NCBI GenBank assembly: GCA_001949185.1
Contig: BDGG01000002.1
Location: 5,012,448 to 5,076,447, forward strand
Length of the DNA stretch: 64,000 nucleotides
Origin: Ramazzottius varieornatus
Taxonomy: Eukaryota; Tardigrada; Eutardigrada; Parachela; Ramazzottiidae
Direction of reading: 5' to 3'
Part shown: in pieces, positions 47,013-62,200 of the stretch
Position numbering within the stretch: position 1 is the stretch's first letter
How the letters are laid out: each line of letters starts with the position of its first letter
The notes under the pieces: generated by a model
The model's database searches: none
Seen by the model: only the letters and a program-made list of their open reading frames with translations
What the model was told of the DNA's origin: nothing
Program-made: the position numbers and the translations under genes

Positions 47013-50000
47013 TAGTGATGTTCTACTATAGTAAAAGTATATTAAAGTATGTGAAAGTAGATGCTTTTAGCATATACTATAGTAAGTAATATTAAGTGAA
47101 TGCACTGGACTGCGACACAGAAAATTAATAGTAAAGTAAGTCACAACGGAAACCGAGATATTATAGTAACATTCGATCAAGCGTTTAAGATATTAAAATA
47201 TAGTATAATACGTCTGAAGCGCGCACTGACGTACTATAGTAAGCGCCCTGATATCTGGGGCAACGCCCAGAAGACAGCGCACACCGCATATCCCGCCCCT
47301 ATGTCAGCAGAAGTTGGCTTCGTAGGGCTAACACAAGATGGCCATGCGCCTACATACTCTGTACTCCTTACACGAGCTGGATTGACGGTTTGCCGGTGCG
47401 TGATGGCGGAGATTCGAATTATTTGTGTTTTGCTGAAAGCTCAATATGGAACGACCGGCTAGTTTTTTTTGCGTCCTTCTAGTTTGCTTATGATTAGGTA
47501 GGACCTATCCCATAGCTACTCATCAGCCATGCCTTTACCGACCATAGGGAAGACACAACGCGTTCTGAAGAAGCCTCCAGCCGGGAATGGAAAATTTTCT
47601 GCTCCCACCAAGGAAGCCGTAGTGATCAACATTACTGATGATGACGTTTCGGACTCTGCGGATGATGATCCGCCTGTTCCTAGTCCTCAGTGCTCATCAA
47701 CGTCGTCTTCGGTTGTTAACGTGAAGCGCAAACGACTTGGTGGCCCAAAGAGAGCATCTGCAGTATGGCAACACTACACCGAAGATGTCGAGATAGGTAG
47801 TCGTACATGCCAATACTGCCTACATGAAGTCAAGCCTGCCGGTAACACTGGAAATGCTGTGGCTCACCTCAGAAATCATCATCCTCAGGCTTATGGAAAA
47901 TATGAAGAGCAGGAGAAATGTCGCAAAGATGTCAAGAAAAGCAAGCAGCAGGAATCAAGCGTGACGATGATCCAGCCTAAACTCAGCTTTGAGTCTTCAC
48001 ATCCGTACGAGGAGGGAAGTTTCAAGTAAGATTGATTTCATTTTTCTGTTGCTTGCTGGTGACTGATAATTAATCTATTCATCGCATTTCGTTCCTTATT
48101 GCAGATATCGAGCTGTCCTACGCGAACGTACATTGTGGTGTTTACGTACCACCGCGACGCCAACACTGTGCCAATCCTGCGACTCAACGTGTCTTCATGA
48201 AACATGACCCTCGATCGCCTGCGTTCGGTAGAAACGCTGTGAATACCGAGATAGACAAAGCCTACAAGCAGCTGCTGACCAACATGAAATTTGTACTGCG
48301 TCGTGCTCGAAAGATTTCCTTGTCAGCGGGTAGGACTGTTCTCCTTCGAAGGTTCATTTGACAAAATTAACATTCGTTACTGTTTAACGTGTACTTATTT
48401 CATTACAGACATTTGGACGAAGCGTGGAATGACTGAATCCAAACTTGGAATGACTGCTCGCCTGTACGATCCTCACTCCAAAATTATGCGACGAATGACA
48501 CTGGCTTGTCGCACCTTTCCACCTCCACACACTGCTGCTCGGCTGTTCAAACTTACAATGGATATTCTGGCTGAATGGGATATTGCACCTTCCAAGATAT
48601 CCGCCATAGTGACCGACAACGGATCGAACATGGTAGCCGCTTTCAAAGCCTTCGTTGACTCAAATGGTTCAGACAGTCATAACAAATCGGACGAGGATAA
48701 AGAGGGTGTAACAGTGACCTCCGATGACACAGAAGAGGCCAATGTAGTAGAAGAAGTTGACGAATACATGCAGTTTGGAGAGCAGTGCGACAGGGAGTTC
48801 GACGGAAGGTAATGTTTTCCATTTCAGAGCCATAAATCTTATAAACATCTAGAAATTAGGCATGTGATCCTACTTCACCAACTGAATGATTTTTTTTCGC
48901 TTTTCAGAATTAAGCGCCACAGCTGTACTATCCATCGTTTGCAGACGGCTATTCGTGTATTTGAGAAAGACGAGACGCTGAAGCCCATCATCAGGAAAGC
49001 CCGAGTCATAGTGAAGACATTCAGAATGTCCACCGTTGCTACCGGCGAACTCATCAAAGCCACGAACCTGACTTTGATTGCTGATGTCTCAACTCGATGG
49101 AATTCAACTTTGCTGTTTCTTAAGCGCCTGGATCTAGTACAAGATTCCGTAAAAGAAATCATGACACGGCACCTGAAGATTCCAGGTCTTACACCGGGAG
49201 AATGGGTTATCATCAGATATATAATAAAACTATTGGACAAATTTAACACTGTACGTGTCACAGTACAGCTGTGGCTAGACATTTACAATCGAATCTGTAT
49301 GCCGATGTTTCTTTTCGATTGCAGGTTACGGATAAGCTGAGCGCTGATAAGGAGGCAACTATTCATCGGGTCCACTTCTACATCAACGGGCTGGTTCGAC
49401 ATTTGGAATGCATCCGTGATGCATTATCAAAGCTGGACTTCTCTAGCTCCGACCTCGATAACCCGTTCGATCAAGTAGGTGTTCTTGTGCGCTATGTGAT
49501 CTGTTTTTAATATTAACGTTTTATACTCGTTCCGATTCTTTTCGTTAAGGCTTTGGTATTTTGTAGGTCATATTGGCGATGGAATCAGAATTATCTCGCG
49601 TGTTGGGATACGTGATCAATGAACGTGATCCGAAGTTTGATGCAGTGTACATTGCGAGCACCTTTCTTCACAAGAAACTGCGCCTCACTCTGCCACATCG
49701 GGTGGCGAGCCTTACTTCCAGATGGCTCGCACTAAAGAGCAGTGATTGGTACGAACAAAACATTCCAGGTACACGTTCGACCGTTCAGCTGATTAGTTTA
49801 ATTTGTTTATCGCTAAATTCTAAACTTTCTTTGCTCAGACATACTCCCTGAACCTGCTGATCCGAATGTCACCTCCAAGTTCAACACTGACGATGACTTG
49901 GACTTTTTCGTCGCTGCAAGGTTGGAGGTCGCACCTCATAATTCGCCGTTTGATTTGGAAATCCAAACTTATATCAGTCTACCTGCTAGTACGGAAGATA

Positions 50001-50495
50001 TAACTGATGACAATCCAGAGCTCTTCTGGATACAGAATGCGGGAAAGTTCCCTCTACTGAGCCGTGTGGCTTTCGACATCCTAGCCATACCGGCTGCTTC
50101 GAGTGCACCGGAAAGAGTTTTTTCCATTGGCTCAGCTGCAACAATGGGGAAAGGAAACAGACTAGCCGGCCACAATCTCGAAAGAAAAATACTTTCTTTG
50201 CGAAATACAGAGTATTTGCCCGATCTCGATGACTAAGGTCTCTGTTCTCCCGGTAACATTTGTAAGCGGTTCGTAATTTGTTACCCAGTGCGGCTTGTTA
50301 CTAAGATCTGAAACTTTGCTTTCAATAGTAAAATATATTTTACTACGGAGAATAAACGGAAGTTACTATAGTAAAGTAAATTAGATCAGGCGGAAGTTTT
50401 ACTATATTAAGTAGCAATTAAGTAGAACTCAAACTGATGGCGAATAGTAAGTAATAGTATATTAGATGCCATTTTGCCCGAGTAGAACATCAATA
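47013..50495. mobile_element. inner autonomous-type hAT transposon
   Basis: Terminal inverted repeats of 15 bp, TAGTGATGTTCTACT at 47013 and AGTAGAACATCAATA ending at 50495, match at 14 of 15. They are flanked by a perfect 8-bp duplication GTCTGCAT (47005-47012 and 50496-50503). The 3,483-bp element contains a BED-finger hAT transposase gene on the plus strand. Copies of ACTATAGTAA lie near the ends (47024, 47086, 47233 and 50365), probably subterminal transposase-binding repeats. It is inserted within the outer hAT element. Perfect duplications and an almost unbroken transposase indicate a young insertion. Confidence 0.9.
47529..50236 (+). CDS. hAT transposase, BED zinc finger, intron-containing
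   Basis: Exons: 47529 to about 48018 or 48025, 48105-48329, 48409-48808, 48908-49250, 49325-49474, 49567-49768 and 49839-50236. Phase closes from 48105 to the stop. The N-terminal BED finger reads CQYCLHEVKPAGNTGNAVAH followed by LRNHH. The RNase-H-like core has DIWTKRGMTESKLGMTARL and AIVTDNGSNMVAAF, which carry the expected acidic residues, plus the conserved STRWNST. The C-terminal hAT dimerisation domain reads FPLLSRVAFDILAIPAASSA then PERVFS. The enzyme would excise and reinsert the element in the nucleus. The only flaw is the exon 1/2 join: the strong donor at 48026 leaves phase 2, whereas exon 2 needs phase 1, which a weak GT at 48019 would supply. About 730 residues if spliced so. Confidence 0.85.
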
Positions 50496-50785
50496 GTCTG
50501 CATATACTCAAAAATTAAATTTCAAGACCTTAAATGACAAGACAGGGATTGCGCAAACAAAACTACGCTCAAAAGACAAGCTTGTAGGGAGATTGCGCAT
50601 TTTTGTCGGATTGCCCGCTGGTGTATTGGATTGTTTGATTGTGCGTTAATAGTTTTGGTTCCATCCGGATAGAAAGCCGGATGGATAGGATCTCTATCTG
50701 GTTAACAGCTGGATAGATAGAATACCTATCCAATCCAACTTCTATCCAGATCCATCCGATGTCGGACTGGATATTAACAACCCTA

Positions 50786-51220
50786 ACAGTGGACACTGCG
50801 AGCACGACAGACATTGCGATAACATCTTATGGTTGTAAGATTGTTTTCACCAGTTCGAAGGGCTGATTGGTTTGAACCATTGATTACCGAAGACTGACTT
50901 TCCTCATTTCGTCAAATCGTTTTTCTGGATCGTGTTCATCTGCTCTAATTGTGACTTCCGGTCAACGAAGGAGCATCTTGAACCGGTTGTCCGTGCTGGT
51001 GTTCTTTGCTAAAGGTGGGAAGGCGAGATCGGAGGCTTACTTACCATAATCTCCAACCCGTCTCGCAGATCCCGTCTGGTGAGCCCGACATCGACTGCAT
51101 TCACTAATCTCCCCGACAGCCGGAAGCGCAGTGAACAGCTCACTCCTCACTGGATGTTCAGACCTAAGTTAGTCACTGACGGAAAGCTTGTTTAGGAGCG
51201 TCGACAAGGACTCACGCAAG
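50786..51220. other. intergenic, MRPS25 upstream region
   Basis: This starts with the right-hand duplicated target site of the outer element. An ACTTCCGG octamer (50954-50961) lies about 260 bp before the MRPS25 start. No gene is seen. Confidence 0.5.
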
Positions 51221-51954
51221 ATGCCTCGCAACTTTTTCATGAGTGGCCCTGCGCCGATCCGGCGAACGCTGCGTTATCTGGAAGGTAGCCCGTATGCTCT
51301 TCGTGACCAAGTGAGGATATTAAACATCTTCTTCCGGTCACGGGATCTGGCGCACAAAGGCACTAGGTATACATTCCGCCCTAACGCACTCTGGGTGACA
51401 TGCCTCAAGTGCATGTTTTTGTTATTGGTACGAAATACGCATTCTAAAGCAACTTGCCTTACAGTAATAACATTAATGTTGTAGGGAGTTTGTTTTTCAC
51501 AACTTCCCGCAGCTTCAGTACAAGAACCCAGATGTTCAACTGCTGACCTTCCTCAACCTGATGCCAACACCCTACATCCAGGCTTTTCTTGGTTAGTGCT
51601 GGCTGAAGCGACCGCGAAGGAGCATCGACCACAGTTATACTCTTTTGTTTTGCAGAAAACGGGGAAAAAGTGCACATTGATTTGTTCGACCACACCCGGC
51701 AGGAAGTTCAAGATCGTGTACTGCAAGTTCTCTGCAAAGGCCAGTCTATCCTATCAGCTGAGGCTAAAGCAAGGCAAACCATTGCAAATCCGGCGAATTT
51801 CGGAAAAGGGTTTCTGCGCCACTGTATATGTGCCGTACCTGGTCAGACACCCTGTCCCGGTGCAGTCACGTTCCCTCACTTTATGAGAAGAAAGTACTAC
51901 GAAGATCCGACTGATCCAGACAGTCCATTGAAGGATCTTTCTGACGAGCAATAG
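51221..51954 (+). CDS. MRPS25: mitochondrial small ribosomal subunit protein mS25
   Basis: Three exons, 51221-51366, 51485-51591 and 51656-51954, close in phase and give 183 residues (human 173). Conserved segments include PAPIRRTLRYLEG at the N-terminus, REFVFHNFPQLQYKNPDVQL across the first junction, and NPANFGKGFLRHCICAVPGQ followed by TPCP with the paired cysteines. mS25 is a structural protein of the mitoribosome small subunit. The frame is open upstream of ATG 51221, but this Met aligns with the family start. A polyadenylation signal (CAATAAAAAG) follows near 52053. Confidence 0.93.
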
Positions 51955-52155
51955 GACGTACTGTTTCAGTCACTCTATTTTATTCCGCTTCGGTGCTCGA
52001 CGGTTTTCAGGGTGCTGCTTGAAGGTTGACGGAAGTAACAAATACAAGCTAACAATAAAAAGAAAACTCTACGTTTTGGCCCACTTTGTGTCGAAATTTC
52101 TAGAAAATCAACAGAATGTATAGAAAAGAAACTGCTGGAATTGAATTTAGAAAGA

Positions 52156-54854
52156 TCACAGTTGCTGTATCACTTTTTGCTTGTAAAAATCTTCCAACTC
52201 TGTCAAGTGCCGACTGAGGCTAGCTGCTTCGTCTACTCGACCTGCGTCTTTAGCTTGTTCCAAGGTTATCTTTACTCTTGTGATCTGCTGAAGTAGAGGG
52301 TCGTCATCTTCGTCGAAGTCTGTCTGTTTGAGCGGTTCGGGAGCCCAACCACTGTTGGACTGTCTGGGCGGCGGACTGGTTCCATCGGGCTCATTGAACG
52401 GGTTCAGTTCGTCCTCACTCGCGTCTTCCTCAAAGGGATTACCCCCTCCATCGTCGAACGGGTTCTTCGGTTGTTCTTTCTTAGGTGTGGAATGTGCGGG
52501 TTCTTTGGAGGCTAAATAGCTCAAGCGGTTCAGGGTGGAATCGCGTTTCCGTTTCTCTTCTGATGCGCGTTGCGCTGCTATTCTTTGCTTAACTTCTTCG
52601 CGCCGTTTCTGTTGCAGCTTTGCCAGTTCCTCGGCCGATGGTAACGCAGGTATTGCGGATATCCTAGACTTCAGGAAGTCAACCGCGCTGGAACGAATGT
52701 TGCTGCGGAGCTTGTCTTCTCTGGGATTCCCAGTGGGTGGAAGCGCGGCAATCTGTTTGCTCAGAGCGCCAACTTCGTCGAGGAGCCGCATCAAGCGAGT
52801 TCGGATTTCTGCGGCTTGGGGTAACTGATAGTTACTTTCCCCCATTCTGGAACATCCGCCAATAAAGTATCCGTAATTTGGTATAGATCTGCATTCAATA
52901 ACAAGTTACTGAACTTACTGCAGAGACTGTGTCATTTCCAGGTATCCCGGATACAGACTCTCTGAGTCATTTATACATAACGCCAGACGCTGAAAACGGT
53001 CACATCAGAAACTACTGAAGATATGAAATGAGCAGACATAGATGGACTCTCACCTCATGAAGGTCCTCTAACTGTACTCTGACGTATCGATCTTCCGTCT
53101 GTTTCAGCCTTCTCTCGAGAAGGTTCTGGCAGATCTCACAAGTTCTTATCGTTTGTTCTTTATCCTTGGAAGAGAGGGAAGACACTATCGACATTATACT
53201 CTCATTGCTATTTGAACGAGCACGTATGCCGGAGCCAGATGAGATGGAACCCGGAACACTTCTCGCCGGCGACCCCGAAGGTTCGGCTTTCTCAGGTGCC
53301 AGACGATTTCCCGTAGGGTTCGTTAGTCGTTCTAATAAAGAAAAGACTATGAAACCCCTATGAAACTTTAGCACAATGGAAAACGAATAGAGGCGCTCAC
53401 CAGCAAAGTCTTCCGAAAGGAATCGGCTACAGTCCGAGCATACTATGCATCCACATAGGCGGCAATGGTGTTTCCTCATGAAACGCCGAAATGTCTTCCC
53501 GCAGTTAGGACAAATTGGAACGTCGTGATCAGGAGCCCAGGACGCGAGATGCTTTTCGAATGCTAAAAGATAACAAAACAGACGTATCATCGCACCGGAA
53601 GCTGAGTACTTACCTAGTCAAGTACTGTATTCTCTCCGGTAATTTCGCTACGTCACAGGCGATACTTATGTTAAAGAGTTTGCGAAGCGAACAGGCAGCT
53701 TTCGCTCTACGCCAATTTACTACGTCATTCTAAACAAAAATTTGCACAGCAAGAACGAAACAATCACAAGGAAACACAAGTTTTAAGAGGTAAAATCAAC
53801 ACTACACTGCAGTATCTACAACACATCGTCATCGAAACTCACAAGACTTTGCACAACCGACAAAGCAGAAGAATGTGCTGGACTAGTGACTTCCGCAGTT
53901 TCTTCTGACTGGTTTTCACTCCACTTCTCTTCGACCATCTTACACTTGTGAAAACAATTAACGATAGTGGAAGTCTCCTCATCCTTCACCATAATCGCAC
54001 CAGTAGGGTGCAAGATCAAAATGCGATTCGAAAGACAAAAGTTCTCTGACAGAGAAAAACGCAACGAAAAGTACAATGCGAATCGGCGGATATGAATTGT
54101 CTGAGGGATACGAAGAAGCCTCCTGTTGAACAGCTGATTAATCTTTGTTTGAAACTAAATACACGCTTGCGATTGATTGCATGTCCTTGATTGAGTCTAA
54201 TGACGACACGGTTTTGCCACTGTGGCAGATACCGCAATTTCACTCTTGCATCATTGGTAAAAACCGTTCGAGTGACGTAGGGGGAATTACCGGAGAGAAT
54301 ACAGTATGTGGGACTTTGAAACGTTTACCAGCTCGCTGTTTAGGGTCCGAAGGGGCTTCGTGGGCGAGCTTATCGAGCCTTATGATGAGCTTATTCGTCT
54401 CGACCATGATTCTTTCCAGGCGCGAGTCTCGTATCTTCTTGAAGTAGTCGGTATGGCTTTCTCGAGCTCCTAACGTTTGGTCGTCCCAGACGATAAAGCT
54501 GTTAGCTGCACCTTCGTCGTCAGATGATACGGCTTGACTCGATCGGAAGGGAACGGGACTTTCTGCTCGACCAATCCTTTTCAACACCAGACCTGCGAAG
54601 CACAACCTGTAGTAGGTTCCCAAAGAACCGCATGGTGAGGTTCTGTACAAATCTGGAATACCTTTTAGCTGTTGTAATAAGGTCCTGTCCTCTTCCGCGT
54701 GATCGCTCTCAAAATGGTCTTGCAAGTCGTCGATGGATCCGAGATCTTGCATGCATATCGGACAAATGAAGCCTTCTCGAACAACCACCTCCGCAGATGA
54801 GAAGCCCCGTGAAGTCATTGGGGTAGTGGACGTTCGTCGACTGGGTTGTGCCAT
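52156..54854 (-). CDS. RBSN: rabenosyn-5, FYVE-finger Rab effector
   Basis: Six exons close in phase: 54854-54662, 54592-54329, 53562-53401, 53331-53054, 52989-52919 and 52846-52156, giving 552 residues. An N-terminal C2H2 finger (FICPICMQDLGSIDDLQDHF) comes first, then VETNKLIIRLDKL. A FYVE domain begins WAPDHDVPICPNCG and has the PI3P-binding RKHHCRLCG and a terminal RTCEICQ. The C-terminal part has three NPF motifs (KNPFDDG, GNPFEED, LNPFNEP) for EH-domain partners, and two Rab-binding helices (PLLQQITRVKITLEQAKDAG). Rabenosyn-5 is a Rab4/Rab5 effector with VPS45 in early endosome fusion and recycling. The second intron (53563-54328) is unusually long for this region. The start is divergent to muskelin; a CCGGAAGT octamer lies 40 bp upstream of the ATG. 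Confidence 0.95.
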
Positions 54855-55566
54855 AGCGATGATGGTCCATGCAGCAACAGGAAGATAGCCTCACCGGAAG
54901 TCAAGCGGTCGCGCAAGCACGGGTCCTTCCAGGATCACAGTCACGCCCTCCACAGAATGCAGCTCGCCTGTTGTCCAAATAGTACAGTTGTTGTTGTATT
55001 GAGGAATAGTACAAACAGAGTGTCTGGTGCAAATAAGTGGAAAAGTTGAAAAAAAAATGAACAGAAGAGAAGGTGCAAGCAAAGTTAGAGCCAGTGTTAC
55101 AGTGGAACCCCTGATTATTGCGACAGCACCACCCGAAGGCGTGCAGGTAACGAGGAGCTCTTGTGTGTGATCACAAGCTTTATCTAACGTTGATTCACTG
55201 ATCAATACGCTCATATGGCATACTCCGATCAGACTTCGCAGGTCTGGCATTCGATGTTTACTTTTCGGAGATCGGTACGCCTTATGCGAGAATCGGGATT
55301 ACGGAAAACTGGACGTCCACCGCATGTGACGGATTTCTATCCATCTGCCCCGACTCCGAATGTCTGCGTTGCTGATGCCGGTCGGCCGTGTGTGCTTCTA
55401 AGAGCCTATCGTTGTGGAAAACCGTTGACTGGGAGAACTTCCGCGCTCGGGCCTGATCATTGACGAAAGTCACGAAAGTGTCAGTGTCTTCCATCTAGCG
55501 CGAAGTTATTGCTCTCTCCCCCCGCATATATCAACGTTGTCAAGCTCAACAGACCGCTTCTTCGTC
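54855..55566. other. divergent promoter region of RBSN and MKLN1
   Basis: Minus-strand open frames at 55250-54891 and 55494-55282 exist. The first includes a hydrophobic stretch (TLALTLLAPSLLFIFF), but neither has recognisable homology and they do not join cleanly. CCGGAAGT occurs at 54894-54901. Confidence 0.4.
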
Positions 55567-59060
<3,494 letters not shown>

Positions 59061-59288
59061 TCTGGGATGGATGTACCTTCTTGTACAACGGAGCTAGTCA
59101 ATGGTGTAAATTCATTAAACTATTTTGGTGAGTGTCACCTGGGTTTCTGTGATGGCGTAGTGGATTTTAATCGAGAGCGAACTTTCCAAGAATTCCAAAG
59201 AAAACATTTGTGTTGAAGTCTGAAACAAAAAAGCATCCTTCGTGATTTGCTAGTAAACATTCTGCAGGGTGAAAACCAGCACAGGCAA

Positions 59289-62200
59289 CTACATCTTCGT
59301 ATTCCTTTTCCGCATCTTGTTGCCTTTCGAACCCATCGAGGACCCTTTGGAAGAACCTTTTCTGGCACCTTTCACTATGCCTTTGAACTGACCGGTCAAC
59401 TTGGCACGTTTCCTAACAGGAACAGGAAACATAGACTGTGGCTTCGCGCAATACTTTTAACGAACTATCAAAAGGCGAATGACAAAAAGGCGCTTACCTT
59501 TTGTTCGTGTACTTCGGATCTAGTGGGATGTATGCATACGGGTCAGGTCTTCCTTTAAGCTTCACGTCGCCACCGGCTTTCTATAGGTAAGTGGGAGAAG
59601 CTAACATTACAACCCGGCCGACGCCGTTTTAGAGTATGAAATAAACCATAGGGCTTACCTTTGCCCGGTATTCGACACCGGTAATAAGCTTCTTCTTCGC
59701 TTTGTCCTTAGTCGACGCCTTCAACGACCGATGAATTCCAGACCCGCCAGCTAAAACAGGAAACCGAGCTGGTAAGCGCCAAACTGCAAGTCCCAAGTAG
59801 TGCCAACAATGCTCTTACCTTTGTAGGAAAACTGCCCATCTTCATTGTCAGTTTTTCCCATGGAAAGGGAAATCTGATCCATCTTATCGGACAGTTCCGA
59901 AGCGGCATCTTCGTCATCGTCATTCGCGATGATTATGCGACCATCAGGAGCCATCTTGACGTCAGATTTCTTGGACTTGCTCTTAGTTGCCGGCAAGGAT
60001 GCTGAAAACAGAGCTTCACGTTGAATTGTCTTAGAATCAGACAACTCAACCAAAAACAATTGTCCTGGAGAATCTATTTCTCCAAGAAACTAACCTCGAA
60101 TCTTCTGAGCGGCTTTCGGGTCTTTGAAGTCGATAATCTGGCCCTCATCGTCTTCCGCGATGTACACCTTCGACTTTTTCGATTTCGGCTTCTTCTCTTC
60201 CTCCTCCATTTCCTCGTCGGTACTGGCCAGTTCATCCAGGATGTCGTGGACCGTCTCGGCTCTCGAGAAGCCCCCTTCGCTTCGTCCGCTCTGACTCCTT
60301 CTATCCGAGTCATCCTTGCCGCTCTTCTTGGCTTGCTTCCTTTCTTCCTTCTGCCTCTTCTTCCGGTCCTCCGTCTTCCTGATGCTACTAATCAGCTTCC
60401 GGTCATCTTCCGGCACCAGCTCATTCACCACTCCGAACCCGAACTTCCTGATCAGCACCGTCAGCAAATCTCTGATCTTGTTCCGACAGCTTCTTCTCAG
60501 ACTGTCCTTCATCTCAGACATGTCTTGAATCAGTTTCGGCAAATACGGACCCAGTTCGAAATCCGACAGTTGAGAAAAGACTACTTTCAAAAACCCGAAA
60601 ACATTCTGGAGAATCGCCTGAGTCTCCGACTTCAACAAATAACTCATGTTCTCCAACAGCATGTTAACCAAATCTTTTGACAGCTTGGCTTTGAACTCAT
60701 ACGCGGCTTGTGTCAACGCTAGCAATGAAGCCGCTATGGCGTCAGGCGAACCCACAAAGCCACTCAGTATCATCTCGAAGTACTCAGCTGTAGCCTTCTC
60801 TTGTGAGTCTTCCGGCGTACTGTCAATTATTCTGTGACCAATTTGCTTAATCAACTCAAAAGCTACTTCACGAGCGTTGGTTGAATCTTTCTTGGTCGTC
60901 GACAAGGCCACTTCCGGGAAGATATCTTTCATGAAGGTCTTGTCCTCCTCTGCGGTCTTCGAGACAATGGCTTGGAAGCACTTCAACCGGGCGCCTTTGG
61001 CCGAAGACCCAACTGGCGACTTGACATCTTTCAAAAAAGTCTTCACGTCATCCAGATTCTGTTTGAAGTACTCTGCGAACTCTGGTCTGTCTGAAGTGAG
61101 AAGTTGAGCGAAGCACCGATAGCCCTTCTTTTGGAAAGTCAGGTCGGGACTAGTCCACGCGTTCTTACAGAAGTCCACGACTTCACCTACTTCTGCAGCA
61201 GGGATGTATGGGACAAGGGTGGCTGTGATGTCCATACAGGCTTGTTTCATTCCCTGCGAAGACTGCTCGTCCTTCAGTCTCATGACAATTTTCTTCAGAA
61301 TATCACTCAGGACCTCATGAGGCGTGATGGTGAAGTACACCTTGGCGGTCTCCAAAGCTGCCAGACGCGAGCCGAAAATCCTGTCTTTCTCGGGAGCGTA
61401 GATGTTTAGGAGGCGGGAAATGTAGTTTAAGGCATACTTGGCCAATAATGCTCGGTTCGCTTCGCTGTCCGAGCATTTGGTGACCAAGTTGCGAAGAGCC
61501 GCCATCACGTCCAGGTGTAAATCTTCTCGCTCCTTTATCTTCTCGGGTGCCTCTTGCTTCAGCTTCTCGAACGCTTCGACGGAAAGATCGCCTCGCACAT
61601 CTAGAGCTACGCCCAAGACTGGAGCAAGGGTCGGCATGCTCTCTGGAAGATCTGTTCAAACAGAAAGACAGACATTGACAACACTCGAATATTCGGACAC
61701 CCAAGGGTGATCTCTCACGTACCTGCACACAGACAAACCATACAGCACGACGGCACGCCTCTATGCAGGTGGAACAGCGTTTTCAGTAAACAGACAAACG
61801 CGATTACCTTCATACAAACGGTCGCGCAATGGTCGCCGTAATGTCTGTATGCAGGTGACAATGTATACCATGTTTGTGTATAACGGAATGCTGATTGTGA
61901 CCTCAAGGATTTGTTTGTGTTTTGTGAGCACCTATCCTATCCATGTTTTTGTGCCACAAAATATAACTGTGCCTTACCAGTTGGTCGTGTACAAAATCCA
62001 GGAAGCAGAGACCATAGTTGTCGTTCAAGGATTTCGCAACTGCGTGCACCGGAAGTATCGCCCGTTTTACCCACCTTTACGCCCAACGATCGCAGTTCTG
62101 TAGCTAGAGCAAGAATGACACCCGTAAAGTACGCCAGCTGTGTGTCCTGAACATTACTATGCAGCAGCGGAATCAACCAGCTACGGGACAAGTCCAGTGG

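Larger units (their letters stand above)
46707..50785. mobile_element. outer non-autonomous hAT-type element (interrupted)
   Basis: The termini are inverted 12-mers, TATGGTTGTTAA at 46707 and TTAACAACCCTA ending at 50785, matching at 11 of 12. They are flanked by a perfect 8-bp duplication, ACAGTGGA (46699-46706 and 50786-50793). An 8-bp target-site duplication and a TAGGG-type end are the hallmark of the hAT superfamily. Once the inner element is removed only about 590 bp remain, with no coding capacity and a 22-bp tandem repeat near the left end. It is therefore a MITE-sized element that was later hit by another hAT. Confidence 0.8.

Noticed and set aside
54891-55250. 119-codon minus-strand open frame with a hydrophobic segment
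   Set aside because: The hydrophobic stretch comes from a poly-pyrimidine run, and the frame does not join to the neighbouring open frame at 55282-55494 by a good splice pair.
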